From the NCBI GenBank assembly GCA_031549145.1, contig JAVBQI010000206.1:1-23524 (forward strand): 23,524 nt of DNA. Reading direction: 5' to 3'. The notes beneath the pieces are model-generated. The model did no database searches, had not been told where the DNA came from, and worked only from the letters and a program-made list of their open reading frames with translations. The translations under genes and the position numbers were made by a program. Source of the stretch: JAVBSX01 sp031549145 (GTDB taxonomy: Bacteria > Planctomycetota > Planctomycetia > Pirellulales > Thermoguttaceae). Every line of letters starts with the position of its first letter. Position 1 is the stretch's first letter. This document shows, piece by piece, positions 8,201 through 16,724 of this stretch.

Positions 8201-9323
8201 TGCGGACGTTACCGAACTGGGCATCGACCGTTTCCCGATATTGATTCATAAGAACGTCGATCGACGGTCGTTGGTGCCAAATGTACATCGCCATATTATC
8301 GGGCCCGTGCGAGGCCCCGGGCCAACCATGTTCCCAATAATGTCCCGTAAACTGCAGGTTGTTCGCCTCGCACCAATCGAAGCACGGCCGCGCCCAACGC
8401 TCGACGAACAGATCGAGCAGGAGCCGTTGATAATCGTGCCGGGCCTTTTTCCAATCGCCGACCGGACGGATGAGCGAAACCGCGGAATCGACGAGGGAAT
8501 AGCCGTACTTCTTTTGGAAAAGCTCCGGAATCTCTTCGTTCCAGGTGATTCCTCCGGCCGTCTGCAAGTGCGGCTCGTCGGTAAAGATGCCGGGCACCCG
8601 TTTGCCGAACTCCTCGCCAACCTCTCGCTTATAAGCTTCGAAGGTCAATTCGATAAACTTTTGCGTAACCCCCGGTTTCAAAAGATCGACGTAATACTTA
8701 TCGGCAAACCAAGGGCTGCTCGGAGCGAGCGAAATCGAGGCGATAATCCAGTTTCCCTCGGCCAGCCGACCGTCTTTCTTGGCCGATTCGGTCACGTTTT
8801 CGGAAGTGCCGTCCGCGTTGATTTTATAGACGTACCAAACTTCCTCGCCGATCGCGTCCAGCGATTTGACTTCGCGGAAGTTGAGCCCTTTCCCCCGGGA
8901 TTCGGGCATCGCCTCGGGAACGAACCCGCCGGCAAAACCGCTGGGATACGAATTTTCGTCGTAAATCCAAACGTTCATATCCAATTTTTTCGCCTCATCA
9001 AGGGCTTCTTTCCAACGGGCGAACCATTCCTCGGTCAAATACGGCGTCATTAAACCGGGCCGGGGATGCACCCAAACCTGCTTGACATGTTGGGCGGCGA
9101 GATCGCGGAGCGTTTCGCGAATCTGCTGTTCGGTCAACCGGTCGTTCCAGGTCCAAAGCGGCCCGGTACTGTAATCCCGGCCGGGCCCTTGGCGGAAAGT
9201 TTCAGCGAATTCCGCGGCACTCGGCTCGGAAATCGGATTGAGTTTCGACATTTGTCCCGAAGCCGAGCCGAAGCTCAAAGCGAAGGCGAGGAAGAAAAAA
9301 GAAAGCACCCATTTCTGTTGCAT
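5227..9323 (-). pseudogene. Secreted GH106/PF17132-type glycoside hydrolase (putative alpha-L-rhamnosidase), frame-broken by a heptamer repeat array
   Basis: A family of exported enzymes that act on plant or algal polysaccharides, with alpha-L-rhamnosidase as the known GH106 activity. Start ATG at 9323 gives a Sec signal peptide (MQQKWVLSFFFLAFALSFG, cut near ASG-Q). N-terminal landmarks: GPLWTWNDRL (54-63), WVHPRPGLMTPYL, IYDENSYPSGFAGG (120-133), GIFTDEP (245-251), KELSSVANQLG, ELYGAGGWDL and NEHLSYVTIRGARKRDHPQS. The first ~892 codons lie in one frame, down to ITCNGT near 6648. The remaining ~440 codons (WWLDRSF near 6549 to TREWAANP, stop 5227) lie in another frame. The break coincides with the minisatellite at 6552-6644. 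The 3' part contains an inserted F5/8 (discoidin)-like domain (about 5866-6354) and the usual family end GTPKNLLGPHHN. Restored length would be about 1330 residues. Both frames stay open across the array, so it may be phase-variable rather than dead. The exact substrate is unknown. Confidence 0.8.
6552..6644. repeat. Heptamer minisatellite (AGTGGGA / TCCCACT), inverted halves, inside the glycoside hydrolase
   Basis: The + strand reads AGTGGGA, AGTGGGA, AGTGAGG, AGTGGGA, AGTTGGG and degenerate copies, then switches near 6619 to ACTTCCC repeated three times. The two halves are reverse complements and could fold into a hairpin. The period is 7 bases, so a one-copy change shifts the reading frame. 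The gene is in different frames on the two sides. Related 7-mers occur at 9447-9482. Confidence 0.85.
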
Positions 9324-9446
9324 TGTCGTTCTCGCGGATTGGGGGGTTGGTAAAAAGAGAAAGCATAAACAGCATCCCCAGTCTACCAAAAACCACGAGC
9401 AGAAGAAACCGGATGAAATGAAAAGGGAATGTTGAAAGCCAAACAT

Positions 9447-9482
9447 CCCCCACTCCCCACTTCTCACTCCTCACTTCCCACT
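9447..9482. repeat. Second heptamer tract upstream of the glycoside hydrolase
   Basis: The + strand reads CACTCCC, CACTTCT, CACTCCT, CACTTCC, CACT at 7-base spacing, the same unit family as the array at 6552-6644. It lies between the stop of the DUF2339 gene (9488) and the start of the glycoside hydrolase (9323), in its presumed leader. The rest of the 164-base gap shows nothing recognisable. Confidence 0.75.
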
Positions 9483-9487
9483 CAATA

Positions 9488-12400
9488 TCACGCTGGTTTA
9501 AACCGCTGGTAGGCCCAGGCGGCGAGGGTTAGGAAAATCGCGAGGACGAAGATCGCCCCGAAACGGTACAGTTCGTGTACCCCGGCCATATCGACGATCA
9601 GCACCTTCGTCGAGGTCGCCGCGAAGAGCAGAATCGACATCCAACGGAGGATCGCCGAACGCCAAACGAAGCCGATGCAAATCAGCGCTCCGGCGAACAC
9701 CGACCAGAGGATCGAGAGGGACATTTGCGCTTTCCAGGCTTCCTCTTCCGCGCTTTGCAGCAACCGGACGGCGTCGAAACATTCGAGCGAAAGAACAAGC
9801 CAGAGAAAAACGACCCCCGCGAAGGCGATAATCCGATAGGCCGTTCGTTCTTGCGGTTTTTCGACCTTGATGAGCGAAGCGAGAACGACTCCGGCGAAAA
9901 TCAGGGCGGCGGCCAACAGCACCAGCGGTAAGGCGTACGGGTTGAAAAACGGTGTCGTGTAGGAGGGCCGTTGGAACAGGTCGAACGCGACTGCTTTCAA
10001 AAACGCGATCCCCAGGAAACCGACGGCGAGAATGCGCAAGATCGGCGAACGGGCCCTCGCAGCGAGAAACACGACCCCGACACCCAACGCGGTCCAAAAG
10101 ACCGTGAGCGAGGTCGAGGCCAGAAATCGGCTGTTCGGCCAATCGGTTCGCAAATCGAAGTAATCGAAACATTCGAACGAGAGCGATCCCCAAAGCAGGC
10201 CGACGGCGCACAGTCCGAACGCGAGGAATCCGGTTCTTTCCCGAACGTTTTCAAGCGGTCGGGTCCGGTTCGTCCAGATCGAAACGGCGATCATCACGGC
10301 GGCGGGAATCGAAATCGAAAGGAAATATGGGTTCAAAAGCGGCTCTGTAAACCCGGGCCGGCAGAACAATTCGAAGCCGAGAATTTTCAACACGCAGGTC
10401 CCGAAAACCACCAGCCCGAAAACACGAAGCCAATTTGAACGGCCGAGCAGCCCGATCACGATCACGGTCCCCGCGAACACGGTCCAAAGCAGTGAGAGCG
10501 AGGCCGAGGCGATAAAATCGCGTGCCGCGTCCGTTCCCGGTCCGAGCGGGAGCGGGTTCTTATCGAAGTGGGCGAAACATTCGACCGAGAGAATCACCCA
10601 AAACAGTCCCAGCCCGGCCAAGCCGAAACCGGCGGCGAAATCGCGTTCGCGTTTGTCCGCGAGCGGTCGGAGCCGGACCGTCCCGACGGCGAGCCCTATG
10701 ATCCCGAGGGCCGGGACAAGCATCGTCAAAAAGTAAGGATTGCAAAACGCGAGGGTGTAATCAGGACGCCGGAGGAGTTCGAGGGCCGCGATTTTGAGCA
10801 GTGTCCCGATCAGAACAACAAAACCACAGACCCGGAGCGGCAACGAGCGAAAGCGGAGCCCGAGTCCGAGCAAACCGAGCCCGTAAATCGTCCAAAGAAC
10901 CGACAGTGTCCCGAGTGCGATGAGCCGTTTGCTTTCCCGGTCGAGGTTTTCGAGCGGAATCCGCAACACGTCGTACCGGAAAAAATACTGGAAACATTCG
11001 ACCGACAGAATTCCGAGCAGGGTAAAAATGCCGACGATTCCGAGCGATCCCCAACGGTTGCGTTCCCCTTCGGCGTACGGTTTGCAGCGATACACTTGCA
11101 GCCCGACGGCGATCAGGAGCAGGCTCATGCCGACCAGCCCTGGGCAAAACGGGTTCGTGAGCGGTGTCTGCAATTCGCTGCGCAAGGCGAAATCGAAAAG
11201 GACGATTTTGACCGCGACGATTAAAAACCCGACAAAGCCCGCGTTTCGCAGCATCAGCGAACGAAAGCCGACGCCGACTTCCAACAGCACGAGGGCGAGC
11301 AATCCCCAAAGCACCGTGAGCGAAAGCGACGCCCAGTACGCGGACAAAGCGTACGTTTCCGAGCGGAGATCGAAAAACTGAACGCTTTCGTAGGATAGCA
11401 GCATCGCGAGAAAAACATAACCGGCCAGTCCGAGCCAACAGTTGGCGTTTCGGACGGAATCGCGGTCGAAGCCGTCGACGTTGAACAACGGCGGGGTGTC
11501 GTCCGGTTTCTTCCGGAGCAGCCGGTCCGTCAACACGGCGACGCCGATCACGACGACGGCGGCCGCGAACGACGGCAGCGCGAACATGTTGAACAGCGGC
11601 GTCAAAAGCTCCCCGTCTGCGATCGGCCGGGTCCGGAAAATATCGTAAAGCAACCGCACGGTCGCGAGCAGTGCGAACAGGCACGACATCGCGAAAAACG
11701 CCCGGTTTTCCTGCCGGAATCCGAAATACCACAAACCGGCGAAAACGGTTGCCCAACCGAGCGCGAACCAAGTCGCCTCGAAGTGCAGCGGAATCCCGAT
11801 CGCGACAAATCCGAGTGCAATCACCGTCGCGGCACTCGGACCGGCTTTCCAGTAAATCGAGAGTTGCCGCTCGGCCTCGGCATTCCAAAGCCGTTTCAAA
11901 TGCCGGGCGTACAGCACCGCGAGCAGGGCGTACCAGGCCGCTCCGGCGAAGGCGAAAATCCCGAGCCAATTGCCGAACGTCGGGTCGTCGTTGAGCAAAA
12001 TCCAAATCGTGCCGAAAAAGAGGATCGGGGCGAGAATCGCCCGGACCGCATCGTCCCAGGTCGCCTTTTGTCGCGGCAACATCGCCGCAAGAGTCGTATC
12101 GATGAGGTAAATCGCGTAAAACGCACTTTGAAACGCGAGGACGGCCGCGAGCTTTTCCGGGTGCTCGTAATACCGGTCGTACCAGAGCCAAAATTCCGCC
12201 TGCGTTCCGAGAAACGCGATCAGCCCGAGCGGAGCCCGGTTCAGCAGGTTGACGAGCAGGACGACGCCGAGGTTCAAAATCGCCAAATACGTAAAGAACT
12301 CCGGATACCGATCGACCTCGCTCGAAAGGAGCATCGGGACGGCCAAACCGCCGAGAATCGAAATCACGCCGAGCAGCCGCGACTCGTAATACCAGGAGAG

Positions 12401-13237
12401 CAGGAACGAGCCGCAAACGATGAGCGACATCACGATCCCGGCCGTCGAGAGGGAAATCAGCTGATAAAAACCATAAGAAGCGTACCCGGCTTGAAAGATG
12501 ATGATGATCCCGGCGCTTGAAAGCATAGTCGAGAACCGCCGCCAACCGAGGTTGGAAAAATATTTCCCGGCAGCGAGAAAGACGGCTCCGAACGCGGCGA
12601 TGCCGAACACTTTGACCGCAGGGCCGATCCAACCTTGTTGGTTGGCATATCGAATAAAAAACGCGGCGGCCAGAACGAAGCCGACGACGGCGACCCAGCC
12701 GAGGATTTTGCGGCCGATCAGAAGTTCGAGCGATTGCCAGGAAAATTCGCCGCCGACCTGAGCCGGAGCGTGCGTTTTTTCCCATTCGGCATCCCCCGAG
12801 ATTCGCGGTGCGGCGGGCGTCAGTTCAGGCGAGGCTGTTGGTTGTGCGGTTGCCGCAGCCGCTTGCCCGGGCGAGATTGTCGGCTCGGCGGCCGGGGCGA
12901 GTGGTTCTGCAAGTGGGACGACCGATTGTGCCGAAGGTGCCGGCTGTTCCGTAAAATTTGGTTTTTCCGGTGCGACCGGTGTCGCGACGAACAGCGGCGC
13001 TTCTTTTTTCGGCGGCTCAACCGGCGATGGGGCCGTTTGGGAGAATTCGGCTTTCGCCGAAAAAACGGCTCGAACGCCTGGTTGGGTAGAGGACAGTCGT
13101 CGAACCTCGTCTTTCAATTCCGTGATCCGGTTTTCCAGTTCGGAAATGCGCGAGCGTAAGACGAAGAAAAAGATGAACGCGATCGGTCCGGATAGGACAA
13201 TGCCTGCTCCGATCAAAAATAAAAGAACGCCTCCCAT
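9488..13237 (-). CDS. DUF2339 multi-pass membrane protein with five tandem C-terminal repeats
   Basis: 1249 residues in the inner membrane; function unknown (PF10101 type). Residues 1-25 form one membrane segment, and a short coiled coil follows (SELENRITELKDEVRRL). A Pro/Ala/Glu-rich linker spans to about 145. The DUF2339 core starts at WQSLELLIGRKILGWVAVVG and continues with dense hydrophobic helices. From about residue 603 the chain consists of five diverged repeats of 111-139 residues, starting near 603, 734, 873, 1009 and 1139. Each shows LS[VFLY]E[CS], a SLSxLW helix, an [IL]LR segment and, in the first four, a NP[YF] turn. Start choice is supported by AGGAG at an 8-base spacing. A -10 like TATAAT lies at 13289-13294. 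The protein is longer than the typical 800-1000 residue family member because of the repeats. A role in envelope homeostasis or transport is only speculation. Confidence 0.9.
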   Translation of the reverse strand: MGGVLLFLIGAGIVLSGPIAFIFFFVLRSRISELENRITELKDEVRRLSSTQPGVRAVFSAKAEFSQTAPSPVEPPKKEAPLFVATPVAPEKPNFTEQPAPSAQSVVPLAEPLAPAAEPTISPGQAAAATAQPTASPELTPAAPRISGDAEWEKTHAPAQVGGEFSWQSLELLIGRKILGWVAVVGFVLAAAFFIRYANQQGWIGPAVKVFGIAAFGAVFLAAGKYFSNLGWRRFSTMLSSAGIIIIFQAGYASYGFYQLISLSTAGIVMSLIVCGSFLLSWYYESRLLGVISILGGLAVPMLLSSEVDRYPEFFTYLAILNLGVVLLVNLLNRAPLGLIAFLGTQAEFWLWYDRYYEHPEKLAAVLAFQSAFYAIYLIDTTLAAMLPRQKATWDDAVRAILAPILFFGTIWILLNDDPTFGNWLGIFAFAGAAWYALLAVLYARHLKRLWNAEAERQLSIYWKAGPSAATVIALGFVAIGIPLHFEATWFALGWATVFAGLWYFGFRQENRAFFAMSCLFALLATVRLLYDIFRTRPIADGELLTPLFNMFALPSFAAAVVVIGVAVLTDRLLRKKPDDTPPLFNVDGFDRDSVRNANCWLGLAGYVFLAMLLSYESVQFFDLRSETYALSAYWASLSLTVLWGLLALVLLEVGVGFRSLMLRNAGFVGFLIVAVKIVLFDFALRSELQTPLTNPFCPGLVGMSLLLIAVGLQVYRCKPYAEGERNRWGSLGIVGIFTLLGILSVECFQYFFRYDVLRIPLENLDRESKRLIALGTLSVLWTIYGLGLLGLGLRFRSLPLRVCGFVVLIGTLLKIAALELLRRPDYTLAFCNPYFLTMLVPALGIIGLAVGTVRLRPLADKRERDFAAGFGLAGLGLFWVILSVECFAHFDKNPLPLGPGTDAARDFIASASLSLLWTVFAGTVIVIGLLGRSNWLRVFGLVVFGTCVLKILGFELFCRPGFTEPLLNPYFLSISIPAAVMIAVSIWTNRTRPLENVRERTGFLAFGLCAVGLLWGSLSFECFDYFDLRTDWPNSRFLASTSLTVFWTALGVGVVFLAARARSPILRILAVGFLGIAFLKAVAFDLFQRPSYTTPFFNPYALPLVLLAAALIFAGVVLASLIKVEKPQERTAYRIIAFAGVVFLWLVLSLECFDAVRLLQSAEEEAWKAQMSLSILWSVFAGALICIGFVWRSAILRWMSILLFAATSTKVLIVDMAGVHELYRFGAIFVLAIFLTLAAWAYQRFKPA

Positions 13238-13245
13238 TTCTCAGG

Positions 13246-13250
13246 CTCCT
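13246..13250 (-). promoter_or_regulatory. Shine-Dalgarno of the DUF2339 gene
   Basis: AGGAG on the minus strand ends 8 bases before the ATG at 13237. It is noteworthy because most genes in this window lack a recognisable ribosome binding site, and it fixes this start. Confidence 0.75.
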
Positions 13251-13288
13251 CGGCAAAAAATGACCGAAACGATAATCAACCTGATTTC

Positions 13289-13294
13289 ATTATA
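13289..13294 (-). promoter_or_regulatory. Candidate -10 box for the DUF2339 gene
   Basis: A perfect TATAAT on the minus strand, 51 bases upstream of the ATG at 13237. A TTGGCA lies only 12 bases further upstream, too close for a standard -35, so only the -10 is supported. Confidence 0.4.
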
Positions 13295-13368
13295 GCATAA
13301 TGGTTTTGCCAAAAAACGATAATATAGAGGGTTTGGCGAAATTATGAGTTCGCAAAAAATATGGCCCC

Positions 13369-13483
13369 GTCATTTCGACCGGAGCAACGCGCAGGGAGAA
13401 ATCTCACCCTCGCGCGAGGGCCGGAATCCGCATTTTCGGCGAGGGTGAGATTTCTCCTTACGCTACGCTTCAGTCGAAATGAC
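13369..13483. repeat. 115-bp inverted repeat with 45-bp arms (GTCATTTCGAC...GAGAAATCTC type)
   Basis: Arms 13369-13413 and 13439-13483 match at 38 of 45 positions around a 25-base spacer. Outer ends are GTCATTTCGAC/GTCGAAATGAC and the inner part is GGAGAAATCTCACCCTCGC. It fills most of the gap between the RND pump stop (13507) and the DUF2339 gene. It may act as a 3' hairpin for the pump transcript. I recall similar GTCATTTCGACxGAAGC...GGAGAAATCTC palindromes as dispersed intergenic repeats in unrelated bacteria. Confidence 0.8.
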
Positions 13484-13506
13484 GCCTCTTTTTATTGCGT
13501 CAGGAA

Positions 13507-16500
13507 TCACGACTGGCCCGACCCGGGCGAAGATGAGGCCTTTTCCGCCGCGCCGACGTCCGCCGATGCGGGGCTTTCCGAATGATCGTGACCGAGGATT
13601 CTTTTGTAGAAGGCCCCCGTCGTTTCCGACATGTGCCGCGTGATCACGTATAAGCTCGGAATGATGATCATCCCGACCAGCGTCGCCGCGACCATTCCCC
13701 AGACCGTCGTAATGCCGATCGAGGCGCGGCTTCCCGCTCCGGCCCCCGTCGCGACGGCCAAGGGCACCACGCCGATCGTGAACGCCAAAGCGGTCATCAT
13801 CACGGCGCGGAACCGGACCCGCATCCCGGCCATCGCCGCTTCGTGAATCGACATCCCCTGTTCCCGCAAATGCTTGCAGTATTCGACCATGAGAATCGCC
13901 GTTTTCGCGGTCAAGCCGACGAGCATGAGCAATCCTAATTGGCAATAAATGTCGAGCGGCATTCTCATAATATAAAGTGCTATCATCCCACCGAGCGTCG
14001 CCGTTACGACCGAAAGCATGACGGAAATCGGCGTCGTCCAGCTTTCGTACTGGGCGACGAGGAACAGGTACGCGAAGATCATCGCCAGGGCGATGAGGAA
14101 GACGATCTGCCCCTCGTTTTGACTTTCCTGGTAACTCAGGTCGGTCCAGCTGATCTGGTATCCGGCGGGGATATCCCTGTGGACGAGCCGTTGGATGGTT
14201 TCCATCAACTCGCTGGAACTGACGTCCGGGGCGGCCTGGGCCCGGATCATCGCGGCGGGAAACATGTTGAAGCGTTCGACCTGACGGGCGCCCATCGTCC
14301 AGAGAATCGTCGCGAGGTTGTCCATGGGAACGAGAGCCCCACGGTCGGAGACGACGGTCAACTGGCCGATCGCGTTCGGATTTTCGCGGTATTCCGCTTC
14401 CGATTGAATGACGACCTTGTACGTTTTGCCGTACATGTTGAAATCGTTGACGTACAACGAGCCGAGCTGTGTTTGCAGCGTCCGAAAAATCGCATCGACG
14501 GAGACGTTCATCGCCTCGGCCTTGTCGCGGTCGATTTCGAGATGAATCATCGGCGTGTCCATACTGAACGAGGTGTTCGCGTTGAACGCCTTGCCGGATT
14601 GCAGGAGTTTCGAAACGAGCGAATTCGCCGCCTCCGAAAGCTCTTCGAGCGATTGGTTGCCGACGGCCTGCAGCGCGAAGCTCACCCCGCCGGTCGATCC
14701 GAGACCGCTGATCGCGGGCGGAATGAACACGTTGACCTTGCCTTCGGTGATCGCACCGCAGCGTTGCATGATCTCCCGTTGGATGTTTTCGATCGAGGTT
14801 TCCGGAGTCGTACGCTCTCCCCACGGCTTGAGCCGGACGGTGATCTGGCCCATGTTTTCCGCATCGCCGGAGGAACGGCTCCGGACCGGAACGGCGATAC
14901 AGAAATTGACGCCGTCGATTTTTTCGACGATTTCGACGAATTCCCCCAAGACCGCTTGCGTTCGCGGGAGCGACGCTCCGGCCGGGAGGATCACTTCGCA
15001 AAACAGGGTTCCTTTGTCTTCCTTGGGCAAAAACGCGGACGGGATCCGAACGAAAAAGGCGTAGTTGCCGTAAATGATCGCGGCCAGGATAAGAATCGTG
15101 ACGATGGGAAACCTCGCCAAAAAGCCGCCGATTCCCAAATAACGGTTGCGCGTAAATTCGAGCCCGATGTTGAACCATTTTCCCCAGCCGCGGCTTTCGC
15201 CGGTGTGCCGCAACAGAATCGCACAAAGTGCCGGGGACAGCGTGAGCGCGACGAGCGCGGACAAGCAGAGGGCGACGCACATCGTGATCGCGAATTGTCG
15301 GTAAATCGTGCCGACCATCCCGCTGAAGAACGCGAGTGGGGCGTAAATCATGACGACGACGAGCGTGACGGCGATCAGCGCACTGGTCAGCTCTTTCATC
15401 GCCCGAAACGCGGCCTCGCGCGGCGAAAGCCCGTCGTCGTGAATGAGCCGCATACAGCATTCGACGACGCAGATCGCATCGTCGACGACGAGACCGATCA
15501 CCAGGATCAACCCGAACATCGTCAACGTATTGATCCCGAGTCCCAGAACGTACATGAACAGGAACGTCCCGATGATCGAGACCGGAATCGCGATCGTCGG
15601 AATCATCGTCGCCCGCCAGTCCTGGAGAAAGACATACGTGACGAGAACGACAAGCAGGAAGGCGATGACGAGGGTGATGAAAATTTCGTGCATCGAGGCG
15701 TAGACGAAGAGCGTCGAGTCGTATCCCATCTGCCAATGCATCCCTTCGGGAAAGCCCGCGGACATTTCGCCGATGAGTTTTTTCGTCGCGTCGATCACGG
15801 TCAGGGCGTTGGCGTCGCTGAGTTTGAAGACGGCCAAGACCCCGGCGGGCCGGCCGTTCAAGGTTGACATTCCGGAATAGCTTTCGGCCCCGAGTTCGAT
15901 TCGGGCGACATCCGAAAGCCGGACCAGCCGCCCATCGGCTCCGGCGCGGACGATGATATCGGCGAATTCCGAAATCTCGCGGAGCCGGCCCTTCGTATCG
16001 ACCTTGAACTGCATCGCCGCACTGGAGGCTTCCGTCCCAATCGAGCCGGTCGCCGCCTGAATGTTTTGGCTTTGAATCGCCGCCCGAACGTCTTGTTGGC
16101 CGATGCCGTAATACCGCATCCGGATCGGGTCGAGCCAGACCCGCATGCTGAAACGCATTTCGCTGAAGATCGAGGCTTGTCCGACGCCGTTGATCCGGGC
16201 GACGGCATCCTTGACGTTGTTGCTGACGAAGTTGCTCAGGAACAGTTGCGTGTGGTCCGGATTGTCGCTCGTAAAGACGATCGAGGCGAGGAAGTCGGCC
16301 GTCCGCTTGGCAACGTTGATTCCCCGCATGGTGACTTCGCTCGGCAAGACCCGTTCGGCCCTTTTGACGGCGTTGTTGACGTTGACCATCGCGATGTCCG
16401 GATCGATATCCGGCTCGAACGTGAGGGTCAGGCTGTAACTGCCGCTGTTGTTCGAGACGGACGAATAATAGATCATCCCTTCGATGCCGTTGATTTCGGC

Positions 16501-16701
16501 TTCGAGCGGGGAGGCGACGGCATCGGCGATGACCTGGGCGCTGGCCCCGGTGTAGGTCGCGGAAACGACGATGGTCGGCGGAGCGACTTCGGGATATTCG
16601 GCGATCGGCAGCCGTCCGACGCAAATCATTCCCCCGAGGACAAGGAAGAGGGAAATGACCATCGCGAATTTGGGACGCCGTATGAAAAAGTCGGAAAACA
16701 T
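13507..16701 (-). CDS. RND-family multidrug efflux pump, HAE1/AcrB type
   Basis: 1064-residue inner-membrane proton antiporter that expels hydrophobic or amphiphilic compounds through a tripartite channel. It starts in the family way (MFSDFFIRRPKFAMVISLFL) with RLPIAEYPEVAPP and SGSYSLTLTFEPDIDPD following. The TM4 relay Asp pair is present in GLVVDDAICVVE at residues 407-408, the same numbering as AcrB. The TM10 relay Lys is in GLTAKTAILMVEY. Length is normal for HAE1 proteins (about 1030-1060). The C-terminal tail is short and polar. It lies 23 bases downstream of the adaptor gene on the same strand, so they form an operon. No outer-membrane TolC-type gene lies in the window. No Shine-Dalgarno is seen before the ATG at 16701. 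Drug versus other substrate cannot be told from sequence. Confidence 0.96.
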   Translation of the reverse strand: MFSDFFIRRPKFAMVISLFLVLGGMICVGRLPIAEYPEVAPPTIVVSATYTGASAQVIADAVASPLEAEINGIEGMIYYSSVSNNSGSYSLTLTFEPDIDPDIAMVNVNNAVKRAERVLPSEVTMRGINVAKRTADFLASIVFTSDNPDHTQLFLSNFVSNNVKDAVARINGVGQASIFSEMRFSMRVWLDPIRMRYYGIGQQDVRAAIQSQNIQAATGSIGTEASSAAMQFKVDTKGRLREISEFADIIVRAGADGRLVRLSDVARIELGAESYSGMSTLNGRPAGVLAVFKLSDANALTVIDATKKLIGEMSAGFPEGMHWQMGYDSTLFVYASMHEIFITLVIAFLLVVLVTYVFLQDWRATMIPTIAIPVSIIGTFLFMYVLGLGINTLTMFGLILVIGLVVDDAICVVECCMRLIHDDGLSPREAAFRAMKELTSALIAVTLVVVMIYAPLAFFSGMVGTIYRQFAITMCVALCLSALVALTLSPALCAILLRHTGESRGWGKWFNIGLEFTRNRYLGIGGFLARFPIVTILILAAIIYGNYAFFVRIPSAFLPKEDKGTLFCEVILPAGASLPRTQAVLGEFVEIVEKIDGVNFCIAVPVRSRSSGDAENMGQITVRLKPWGERTTPETSIENIQREIMQRCGAITEGKVNVFIPPAISGLGSTGGVSFALQAVGNQSLEELSEAANSLVSKLLQSGKAFNANTSFSMDTPMIHLEIDRDKAEAMNVSVDAIFRTLQTQLGSLYVNDFNMYGKTYKVVIQSEAEYRENPNAIGQLTVVSDRGALVPMDNLATILWTMGARQVERFNMFPAAMIRAQAAPDVSSSELMETIQRLVHRDIPAGYQISWTDLSYQESQNEGQIVFLIALAMIFAYLFLVAQYESWTTPISVMLSVVTATLGGMIALYIMRMPLDIYCQLGLLMLVGLTAKTAILMVEYCKHLREQGMSIHEAAMAGMRVRFRAVMMTALAFTIGVVPLAVATGAGAGSRASIGITTVWGMVAATLVGMIIIPSLYVITRHMSETTGAFYKRILGHDHSESPASADVGAAEKASSSPGSGQS

Positions 16702-16724
16702 GGGTTGGCAGGGAACGATAAAAC

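Noticed and set aside
6570..9053. 827-codon open frame on the + strand opposite the glycoside hydrolase
   Set aside because: It is antisense to a strongly recognisable protein, has low-complexity composition and no family motif; a by-product of high-GC codon bias.
9324..9467. N-terminal extension of the glycoside hydrolase back to an ATG at 9467
   Set aside because: The added 48 residues would translate the heptamer tract and precede a normal signal peptide; the ATG at 9323 gives a standard secreted start.
13939..15867. 642-codon + strand open frame opposite the RND pump
   Set aside because: Antisense to a well-conserved pump gene; charged, Arg/Asp-rich translation typical of a reverse-frame shadow.
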